Assembly (NCBI GenBank): GCA_003220855.1
Contig: QHTP01000138.1
Span: 1-7,357, forward strand
Origin: Gemmatimonadota bacterium
GTDB taxonomy: Bacteria; Gemmatimonadota; Gemmatimonadetes; Gemmatimonadales; GWC2-71-9
DNA length: 7,357 nucleotides
Reading direction: 5' to 3'
The notes below the pieces were generated by a model, which was given only the letters and a program-made list of their open reading frames with translations, had not been told where the DNA came from and ran no database searches. A program made the translations under genes and the position numbers. The number at the start of each line of letters is the position of its first letter. Position 1 is the first letter of the stretch. Below, in pieces: positions 1 through 5,064 of this stretch.

Positions 1-482
1 TCACCTGACTTTCCCTCGTAGGCTTCCACCAGCCGCCGGCGCGCCCGCGCCAACGTCGTGCCGATCGCCCCGCGCGCGAGCCCCGTGTGCGCGGCGATTT
101 CATCGTATGACAGCCCTGAGTCCCACAGCAGGAGCACCTCGCGGTCGCGGGGCGTCAACTGCTCCAGTGCGATGCGGACGTGGGAACGCTCGTTCTCCGC
201 GTGCAGCGCATCGTCCGCCGCGGGCTCGATGGCCTGTGGCTCGGCCTTGAGCAGTGTGAGATGGCGGCGCTCCCGCGCCGCGCGCCGGGCGTCGTCTCGC
301 GCCATGTTCGCCGCCACGATGAACAGCCACCCCCGCGCGTTGTCGGGCCTGTGTACGACGGCCCGAGCGAAGGCCTCCTGGGCCAGGTCCTCGGCGCGCT
401 CGACGCTCCACACCTTGCGGTACAGGAAGCGCACGAGCGCGCGGTAGGTGGTGCGGTAGACCTCGGCGAGGTCCTGGCTCAT
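1..482 (-). CDS. ECF-type RNA polymerase sigma factor (3' end outside window)
   Basis: This is a sigma-70 family factor of the extracytoplasmic-function type, which directs RNA polymerase to a small regulon. Read from the ATG at 482, 160 codons are visible and no stop is reached, so the C-terminus lies beyond the left edge. Sigma region 2 spans about residues 8-72, with the EDLAQEAFARA core-binding segment (31-41) and GWLFIVAANMARDDARR (51-67). A polar linker follows. Sigma region 4 is at about 100-156, with LTPRDREVLLLWDSGLSYDEIA and a helix-turn-helix ending in LARARRRL. The length and absence of region 3 fit an ECF factor. The start is fixed by an ATGA overlap with the stop of the upstream VIT-VWA gene. 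There is no well-spaced Shine-Dalgarno, so translational coupling is likely. An anti-sigma gene, if present, would be further left and cannot be seen. The family call is firm; the regulon is unknown. Confidence 0.93.
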   Translation of the reverse strand, partial: MSQDLAEVYRTTYRALVRFLYRKVWSVERAEDLAQEAFARAVVHRPDNARGWLFIVAANMARDDARRAARERRHLTLLKAEPQAIEPAADDALHAENERSHVRIALEQLTPRDREVLLLWDSGLSYDEIAAHTGLARGAIGTTLARARRRLVEAYEGKSG

Positions 483-2653
483 CCCCGAAAGTCTCGCACG
501 AGCCGCTCCAGCTCGCCGTCCTCCCAGGTCGTCTTACCGCCGGTCTCGATCTTGACGCTCACCTGGTGCCCGGCCACGAGCACCGCGGGCTCGAGCGTCG
601 CCGGCTGCAGCAGCTCGGGAAGGGCTCGGAGCAGTGCGAAGTACGCATCGCTGAAGGCCGCGACGCTCACCACGCGCACCGAGTCGCCATGCGCGATGTC
701 GGTCCACACAGCGTCGCGCCATGCGAACACGCGGCCGCCGACGTGCTGCGAGCGACTCACCCTCCCGCGCTCGGGCACGACGATGGAATCAGCCGCGGCG
801 GCACCCGCTGCTACGACGGCCTCCAGGTTGAACGAGTTGGCCATCTTGCGCGCCGCCTCGGAGCGCCGCACCGCGTCGGCTCCGGCCTGGTCTTGTGGCC
901 CGGGTGCCGTCAGCGGGATGGGGCGCACCGCGACGCTCGGCTCCTGCACCAGATACGATGTGTACTCGGTCAGGATGCCGTAGCGCAACGCCAGCCGTTT
1001 CAGCTCGTCCACGATTTCGGGATTGGGGCCGTGCAGCCGGATCTCGCGCGACAACGCCCCCGCCTTGCGCGCCGCCCACAGCTGCTGGAGATAACCGACC
1101 CCCGACGGCTCGCCGTCGAACCGGGCTGCGGTGGTGAATCGCTCCTCGCGACCGTTTCTCCGTCCTGTCACCGTGAGGGACCGCTCCCCGTTCACTGCTC
1201 CCCGGTACCGACCGAAGACGACGAGCTCGTCGCCTGCGAACAGGTCGGGCAGGCGCTGCGGCTGCAGATCATACAGGTCGACGCCGTCGGCCGCGAGCGC
1301 GACGTCGGTGAGCACCGGAGACGACACCTTGGCCGCGAGCGAGCCCACGGCCTGCTCGATATCGCCACCGGGCTGGATGTAGGTCGTGACCCCGCGCGCA
1401 CGCTCGGTCAACCGGTCGAGCAGGTACGTGTTCACATCATACCCGATGCCGAACGCGAAGACGCGGAACGACCCGCGGCCGCGCTCCGCCTGGTCGGCGA
1501 GGCGCTCGGGGTCGGTCTCGCCGACGGTCGGCACGCCGTCCGTCAGGAACACCACCACCCCGAACGCCCCTTCGGCGGGCGGCGCGGCGATCGCCTCGGC
1601 GAGCGCACCCGCCACGTTGGTGCCGCCTCCGGTCTCGAGGCGTCGGACCCACGCCTGCGCCGCTCGCACGGTCTCACCGGAGACCTCGGTCCACCCGGCC
1701 GCGTACCGCTCGACCCCGCCCGAGAACGCGATCACCCGGAACCGGTCCCCCGCACGGAGCGTCCCGAGCAGTTGTTCCAGCGCGGCCTTCGCCTGATCGA
1801 GCTTGTCGCCGGACATGGATCCGGACACGTCGAGCACCGCGACGAGGTCGCGCCGCACGGCCTGGGCCTCGCTCGCGCGCCCCGGCGCCAGCAGCAGCAT
1901 GAAGTACCCGTTCTCGCCGGCAGATTGGCTCGCGACGAGCGACATGCCCACGAGGCCGCGGGCCAGAGGCAGGAACAGCTCGAGGTCCCCGCGGGCGCTC
2001 GTGTCGGCGAGCGTGATCTCGAGCCGGTCGGCGTCGCGGGTCACCTGCACGCGGTGCGTCGGGGAATAGGGCTCGCCGAACCGTCCCGCGGAATCGACTT
2101 GGAGGCGCAGGCTCTGGGACGCCGCAATGCCGGGTCCGCTGCCCGCTCCGTACCGGAAGCGCCATGCATCCCCCACCCGATCGAGCAGCTGCGTGTAGCG
2201 GAGGGTGATCTTGCGGGTCTCTCCTGGCGCGATCGGGAAGACGCGCGCCCGCAGCAGGCCGTGGCCGGCGAGCTCGATGAGGGCGGGGTCGCGCTTGCGT
2301 CGCACGATCTCCTCGTAAATCGCACGCGCCTGGCTCGCATCCATCGGCTCGCCCTTCAGCTCGCGATCGCCCTGCCACAACGAGAAATCGCTGAACACGG
2401 CCTCGCCCGCCAGCGGATAGAGGTAGTTGCCCTCGTCGAGCACGGGGCCGGAGTTGCGGAACCATTCTTCCACCGTCACCCGCGCGGCCCGTCCGGTGAG
2501 GGTGACCTGCACGGCGCTCCGTACCTTGGCGATCGCGCCGCGCGGAAAGGCCGGCAGCGGCCGGATCGGCTCGATCCATCCCTGCGCCGCTCCCGGCGCG
2601 ACGGGCGCGGTGAGGAGGCAGAGCAACCCCAGCAGGCGAGGCGAGGACAGCAT
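479..2653 (-). CDS. Exported VIT and VWA domain protein
   Basis: The product is 724 residues from the ATG at 2653. I chose this start because it gives a clean Sec signal peptide (about 1-25, hydrophobic LLGLLCLL core, AAQ-G cleavage region). The same frame stays open to an ATG at 2836, but the extra 61 residues are Arg/Cys-rich and would bury the signal. A VIT domain (about 40-170) is followed by a VWA domain (about 269-445) with a complete MIDAS: D275-x-S277-x-S279, T345 in GGGTN and D372 in LTDG. Such domains bind a metal ion and a protein partner. Residues 558-572 (YGILTEYTSYLVQEP) are a block I recall from the VIT-VWA family. The last 100 residues form another domain containing GRVFAWRDAVW. 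I see no LPXTG motif, lipobox or C-terminal membrane anchor, so it is probably periplasmic or secreted. It is read first in a unit with the sigma factor. Its ligand is unknown. Confidence 0.92.
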   Translation of the reverse strand: MLSSPRLLGLLCLLTAPVAPGAAQGWIEPIRPLPAFPRGAIAKVRSAVQVTLTGRAARVTVEEWFRNSGPVLDEGNYLYPLAGEAVFSDFSLWQGDRELKGEPMDASQARAIYEEIVRRKRDPALIELAGHGLLRARVFPIAPGETRKITLRYTQLLDRVGDAWRFRYGAGSGPGIAASQSLRLQVDSAGRFGEPYSPTHRVQVTRDADRLEITLADTSARGDLELFLPLARGLVGMSLVASQSAGENGYFMLLLAPGRASEAQAVRRDLVAVLDVSGSMSGDKLDQAKAALEQLLGTLRAGDRFRVIAFSGGVERYAAGWTEVSGETVRAAQAWVRRLETGGGTNVAGALAEAIAAPPAEGAFGVVVFLTDGVPTVGETDPERLADQAERGRGSFRVFAFGIGYDVNTYLLDRLTERARGVTTYIQPGGDIEQAVGSLAAKVSSPVLTDVALAADGVDLYDLQPQRLPDLFAGDELVVFGRYRGAVNGERSLTVTGRRNGREERFTTAARFDGEPSGVGYLQQLWAARKAGALSREIRLHGPNPEIVDELKRLALRYGILTEYTSYLVQEPSVAVRPIPLTAPGPQDQAGADAVRRSEAARKMANSFNLEAVVAAGAAAADSIVVPERGRVSRSQHVGGRVFAWRDAVWTDIAHGDSVRVVSVAAFSDAYFALLRALPELLQPATLEPAVLVAGHQVSVKIETGGKTTWEDGELERLVRDFRG

Positions 2654-2669
2654 GACGACCGAATCCTGT

Positions 2670-2688
2670 GAGAGACGCCAGAGAGACG
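2670..2688. repeat. 8-bp direct repeat in the leader of the VIT-VWA gene
   Basis: The octamer GAGAGACG occurs at 2670-2677 and 2681-2688, separated by CCA, giving an 11-bp period. It lies 17-35 bp upstream of the VIT-VWA start codon, in the divergent region 2654-2840. The near-helical period is what two adjacent half-sites for a DNA-binding protein would look like, but no such protein is identified and the repeat is short enough to be chance. The rest of this 187-bp region has only short GC-rich palindromes (GGGTGCACCC at 2797-2806, CCGCCGGCGG at 2810-2819) and no promoter I can defend. Confidence 0.25.
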
Positions 2689-2840
2689 TCGCTCGCCCGG
2701 AGTGTTGCACACGGGACACCGCGAGCCCGTTCGGGCGGCAACGGTACGTGACGGCGTGCGAAGGGGTTGCGGTGAACGCGCGCGGGCCAGCATCTTGGGT
2801 GCACCCGCACCGCCGGCGGTAGGTCGTCGCGCCCAACTGG

Positions 2841-3185
2841 ATGGGAACCGTGCCGCGCTACACTTACCGCCGCCTGACGAAACTCCCCAGCACGGCCGAC
2901 GAGCTCCGCCGCCACACCGTGCTGAACCTCCCCGGCATGCTCCACGGGTTGAGCTTCGAGCACATGGTCATGCGCCCCGGCGCCGCGGTGCCGATCTCAG
3001 TCGAGGACGACACGGGGATCCTTATTTTCACGTTCGCCGGGCGCGGCGTGATGCTGCTCGACGGCGATCGCATCGAAGTGTCGGCGAACGACCTGGTCCA
3101 CATTCCAGCCGGCGTGCCGTACGGGTTGCGGACCCTGGGTGGTTCGGACTGGGTGTACGTCGTGCTGCAGGCGCCGGTGCAGTGA
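2841..3185 (+). CDS. Small single-domain cupin protein
   Basis: This 114-residue protein has one predicted cupin beta-barrel covering about residues 35-112. The two cupin motif regions are recognisable: RPGAAVPISVEDDTGILIFTFAGRG (46-69, a beta-strand pair ending in a glycine turn) and ANDLVHIPAGVPYGLRTL (82-99). In a standard Cupin_2 protein the first motif supplies two His and a Glu and the second a His. Here those places read S53, E55, T58/G59 and Y94, so the usual metal site appears absent. A role as a small-molecule sensor or binding protein is therefore more likely than a metal-dependent enzyme; this is inference. There is no signal peptide, so it should be cytoplasmic. The start lacks a good Shine-Dalgarno. 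The gene is divergent from VIT-VWA and convergent with the downstream rhodanese-MBL gene, so it stands alone. The substrate is unknown. Confidence 0.85.
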   Translation: MGTVPRYTYRRLTKLPSTADELRRHTVLNLPGMLHGLSFEHMVMRPGAAVPISVEDDTGILIFTFAGRGVMLLDGDRIEVSANDLVHIPAGVPYGLRTLGGSDWVYVVLQAPVQ

Positions 3186-3194
3186 GGCGCCGGC

Positions 3195-4346
3195 TCACCC
3201 CACTGCGCACTGGTTGGGACCGAATTCCAGCGTCTCCGCATCGGCCTCCGCGACGTCCACCAGCCCCAGGTTCGCGAGCTTGATCGTGCGGTAGCTCTCG
3301 GGCGCGACCACGGTATGGTCCGCCACCCACGAGAGGAACGCGCGGCGTTCCTGGATGGCCGCGGCCTCGTTCGTGGCAGCGATCACGTCGAACCGCGCGG
3401 CCACGCTGCGGTCCGCCCGGCGCTCGGTCTCGCTCGCGTAGTGGGCGGGGAGAACGAGGAGGTCTCCCGGCCAGGCCCGGCGCACGCGCTCGAGGCTGTC
3501 CCACAGGCGGGCGGCCCAGGCGTCGCGTTGTCCGCCGAGGTCGGGGCGGCCCACCGACCGCACGAACAGGAAGTCACCCGTGAGCGCCAGCGCCTCGTCG
3601 ACCAGCAGCGCGACGCTTCCGAGGGTGTGCCCGGGGACGTGTGCGGCGACGAGCGTGGCCCGACCGAACGCGATGGTGTCGCCGTCACCCAGGGGTTGGT
3701 GGCGCACGCGACCCTCCGCGCCATCGTACGGGGAGCGGGCGTCGTCGGGATGGAGGAAATAGGGGACCTGCCAGCGCCGGGCGGCGGCGCGGGCGCCGCT
3801 CAGGTAGTCGGCGTGCATGTGGGTGTCGATCACCGCCGCGGGCGTGGCGTCGAGGGAGCGGAGCAGGGTCTCGTACGGCTCGAGGTGGCGACCCGGGTCC
3901 ACCACCACCGCATCGCCGTCGCTGACCAGCACGTAGGAGAGAGCGCCCTTGCCGACGCGATCGAGCTGCACGACGTGCTGGAGCGCCATCGTAGGGGAGA
4001 GGCGGCGCGGCAGGTACACCGTCTCCCACGCCGCCATCCCGCCGGTCACGGAGAACGCTTCGAAGCCGTGCTCGCGTAAGTACTGCGTGGCTTGCTGACT
4101 CGAGTTGCCGTGGCCGCAGATTACGGCGACGGGCGTCGCCGGATCGAGTCGCAGCGACTCCAGCGTGGGGAGCTCGTACATCGCGGAGGCCGGCAGGGTG
4201 CGATAGTCGAGCGTCGCGCCCAGCGTGACGCGCCCGCCGGCGACGCGCTCGGGCGTGCGGATGTCGAGCAGTTGCACGCGCTCTCCCTGGTCGAGGCGAC
4301 GCGCCAAGTCGGCGGCGGGGATGCGCGGGACGGACGGGTCCGGCAT
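3195..4346 (-). CDS. Rhodanese / metallo-beta-lactamase fusion, persulfide dioxygenase-like
   Basis: This 383-residue cytoplasmic protein has two domains. The N-terminal rhodanese domain (about 8-115) has its catalytic Cys78 in the loop CGHGNSSQQAT and would carry persulfide sulfur. The metallo-beta-lactamase domain (about 120-320) resembles the ETHE1 persulfide dioxygenase group. Its metal-motif residues are H176, H178 and D180 (THMHADY), H240 (PGHT), D258 (TGD) and H302 (PAH), with the group-like GRPDLGG at 266-272. The metal-motif His after D180 is Tyr181. ETHE1 enzymes bind a single Fe(II) through residues equivalent to H176, H240 and D258, so this change is compatible with activity. The C-terminal extension ends FGPNQCAVG, with Cys380. 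The likely role is oxidation or transfer of glutathione-persulfide sulfur during sulfide detoxification. A glyoxalase II-like hydrolase is the main alternative. No Shine-Dalgarno precedes the ATG. It is divergent from the copper lipoprotein gene. Confidence 0.9.
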   Translation of the reverse strand: MPDPSVPRIPAADLARRLDQGERVQLLDIRTPERVAGGRVTLGATLDYRTLPASAMYELPTLESLRLDPATPVAVICGHGNSSQQATQYLREHGFEAFSVTGGMAAWETVYLPRRLSPTMALQHVVQLDRVGKGALSYVLVSDGDAVVVDPGRHLEPYETLLRSLDATPAAVIDTHMHADYLSGARAAARRWQVPYFLHPDDARSPYDGAEGRVRHQPLGDGDTIAFGRATLVAAHVPGHTLGSVALLVDEALALTGDFLFVRSVGRPDLGGQRDAWAARLWDSLERVRRAWPGDLLVLPAHYASETERRADRSVAARFDVIAATNEAAAIQERRAFLSWVADHTVVAPESYRTIKLANLGLVDVAEADAETLEFGPNQCAVG

Positions 4347-4385
4347 GGTGAATCAGTGTCGTGGACGTGGTGGGAAAACGCAACG

Positions 4386-4414
4386 CCCGCCCGTGGCGGG
4401 AGGACTCCCGTTTT
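4386..4414 (+). other. Overlapping hairpins with a T-run
   Basis: Two mutually exclusive inverted repeats share bases. CCCGCC (4386-4391) pairs with GGCGGG (4395-4400) across CGT. CGGGA (4397-4401) pairs with TCCCG (4406-4410) across GGAC and is followed by TTTT (4411-4414). On the plus strand the second looks like a weak terminator and the first like its competitor, as in an attenuator. However, no plus-strand transcript is expected to enter from the left. It may only block read-through into the copper lipoprotein gene, or be chance in GC-rich DNA. Confidence 0.25.
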
Positions 4415-4427
4415 CAGGGCGCACGAA

Positions 4428-4433
4428 TATATT
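4428..4433 (+). promoter_or_regulatory. Possible -10 element upstream of the copper lipoprotein gene
   Basis: TATATT lies within AATATATT (4426-4433), the only clear AT-rich dip in the 139-bp divergent region. It differs from TATAAT at one position. I find no convincing -35 hexamer 16-18 bp upstream. AATATATT is itself self-complementary, so it could serve either strand. If used on the plus strand, transcription would begin near the centre of the adjacent palindrome, leaving a leader of about 45 bases before the ATG at 4486. Confidence 0.35.
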
Positions 4434-4449
4434 GTGAACGCGTTCACAA
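4432..4449. promoter_or_regulatory. 18-bp perfect palindrome, CRP/FNR-family-type operator
   Basis: TTGTGAACGCGTTCACAA is a perfect inverted repeat centred between 4440 and 4441. It contains TGTGA-N6-TCACA, the half-site spacing and sequence of the E. coli CRP consensus, so a CRP/FNR-superfamily regulator is the best guess. It lies 36 bp upstream of the copper lipoprotein start and 85 bp upstream of the rhodanese-MBL start, in the region the two divergent genes share. It overlaps the TATATT element by two bases. That position would suit repression of the plus-strand gene, and possibly activation of the minus-strand gene. The symmetry is directly visible; the regulator is inferred. Confidence 0.65.
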
Positions 4450-4471
4450 GCACCATCTCGTCTATCGTCCC

Positions 4472-4479
4472 GGAGGGAG
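4472..4479 (+). promoter_or_regulatory. Strong ribosome binding site of the copper lipoprotein gene
   Basis: GGAGGGAG starts 14 bases before the ATG at 4486, leaving about 9 bases between GGAGG and the start codon. It is the only textbook Shine-Dalgarno in the window. It fixes the start and suggests this gene is translated more efficiently than its neighbours. Confidence 0.75.
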
Positions 4480-4485
4480 CTCGCG

Positions 4486-4968
4486 ATGCGGTTCACCCTG
4501 CTCACCACGCTCGCCGCGTTCACGGCCGTCGCCTGCGGCGGCGAGAAGAAGTCGGCGGCGTCTCAGGCCGAGGCCGCGACACCGACGCCGGCCGTCACGC
4601 CTGCCGCGGCGGCCACCGCCGAACCGGCGGGCGCCGTGGTCGAAGTGAAGATGACCGGCAACGGCACGTCCCAGGCCGCGTTCGATCCCAGCAAGCTGAC
4701 GATCAAGGCCGGCACGACCGTTCGCTTCCTCAATGTATCGGGCGGTCCGCACAATGTTGCCTTCTACGGCGACTCGGTGCCGAAGGGCGGCGCCGACGCG
4801 CTGAAGAAGGGGATGCCGAACCCGATGGGCGACCTGACGGGACCGTTCCTCACGCAGCCCAACGAGAAGTACGACGTTTCCTTTGCGGGCGCCCCGGCCG
4901 GCGTCTACAAAGGCTACTGCATGCCGCACGTCGCGCTGGGCATGCACATTACGATCACGGTGCAGTAG
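4486..4968 (+). CDS. Plastocyanin-like type 1 copper lipoprotein (cupredoxin)
   Basis: This 160-residue protein is a predicted blue copper electron carrier or copper-binding protein tethered to the envelope. The N-terminus is a lipoprotein signal with the AVAC lipobox and acylated Cys17. A disordered Ala/Pro/Thr-rich linker (about 21-50) follows, then a single cupredoxin domain (about 51-160). All four type 1 copper ligands are visible: H89 in GGPHN, then C145, H148 and M153 in the C-x2-H-x4-M arrangement found in plastocyanin. The domain ends in the usual beta strand (HITITVQ). The start is supported by GGAGGGAG at 4472. The gene is divergent from the persulfide dioxygenase-like gene with a shared palindrome between them. 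It ends at a strong hairpin, so it is probably monocistronic. The likely role is periplasmic electron transfer or copper handling; the redox partner is unknown. Amicyanin- or auracyanin-like proteins are alternatives within the same fold. Confidence 0.94.
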   Translation: MRFTLLTTLAAFTAVACGGEKKSAASQAEAATPTPAVTPAAAATAEPAGAVVEVKMTGNGTSQAAFDPSKLTIKAGTTVRFLNVSGGPHNVAFYGDSVPKGGADALKKGMPNPMGDLTGPFLTQPNEKYDVSFAGAPAGVYKGYCMPHVALGMHITITVQ

Positions 4969-4993
4969 CCAGGCACACGTCGACCGCAGGGTG

Positions 4994-5023
4994 AAACGGC
5001 CCCGGCCAACCCCGGGGCCGTTT
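4994..5023 (+). terminator. Rho-independent-type hairpin after the copper lipoprotein gene
   Basis: A perfect 12-bp stem, AAACGGCCCCGG (4994-5005) with CCGGGGCCGTTT (5012-5023), encloses the six-base loop CCAACC. It begins 25 bases after the stop codon. The GC core is flanked by AAA and TTT, the form of an intrinsic terminator, though the T-run is only three bases. Being symmetric, it could also act on antisense transcripts. It separates the copper lipoprotein transcript from the downstream operon. Confidence 0.8.
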
Positions 5024-5051
5024 GCCTAACCGGACCCCCCGTACGTAAGAT
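5022..5051 (+). promoter_or_regulatory. Possible promoter for the PHM-like operon with short or no leader
   Basis: TTGCCT (5022-5027) and TAAGAT (5046-5051) are 18 bp apart and each match four of six bases of the standard -35 and -10 hexamers. Transcription would start around 5058, only a few bases before the ATG at 5065. That agrees with the lack of any Shine-Dalgarno there. The -35 overlaps the end of the preceding terminator. The match is weak, and this phylum's promoter consensus is not known to me. Confidence 0.3.
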
Positions 5052-5064
5052 TCCCCCGCGCGCC

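Noticed and set aside
566..2671. A 701-codon open frame on the plus strand opposite the VIT-VWA gene
   Set aside because: The predicted protein is Arg/His/Gly-rich with no recognisable domain. Long antisense frames are expected in GC-rich genes, and the minus strand has a full VIT-VWA protein with signal peptide and intact MIDAS.
2725..2736. GCCCG-TT-CGGGC short hairpin in the divergent region
   Set aside because: A 5-bp stem with a two-base loop is common by chance at this GC content and has no associated signal.
2654..2836. N-terminal extension of the VIT-VWA protein to an ATG at 2836
   Set aside because: The 61 extra residues are basic and Cys-rich and would place the clear Sec signal peptide in the interior. 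The frame is open by chance over GC-rich intergenic DNA.
1674..2963. A 429-codon minus-strand frame overlapping the VIT-VWA gene in another phase
   Set aside because: It is low-complexity Arg/Ala/Pro/Gly sequence with no domain and overlaps a well-supported gene throughout.
3179..3206. Hairpins at the convergent stops: GTGAG (3182-3186) with CTCAC (3194-3198), and GCAGTG (3179-3184) with CACTGC (3201-3206)
   Set aside because: The two pairings exclude each other, the loops are 7 and 16 bases, there is no T-run, and the first symmetry follows from two facing TGA stops. Not enough for a terminator call.
3315..4079. A 254-codon plus-strand frame opposite the rhodanese-MBL gene
   Set aside because: The sequence is Val/Gly/His/Arg-rich without recognisable domains, and the opposite strand carries a complete two-domain enzyme with catalytic motifs in place.
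4432..4449. Reading the palindrome as a LacI-family or CcpA cre operator
   Set aside because: Those operators are centred on CG; this one is centred on GC with six bases between TGTGA and TCACA, which fits CRP spacing better.
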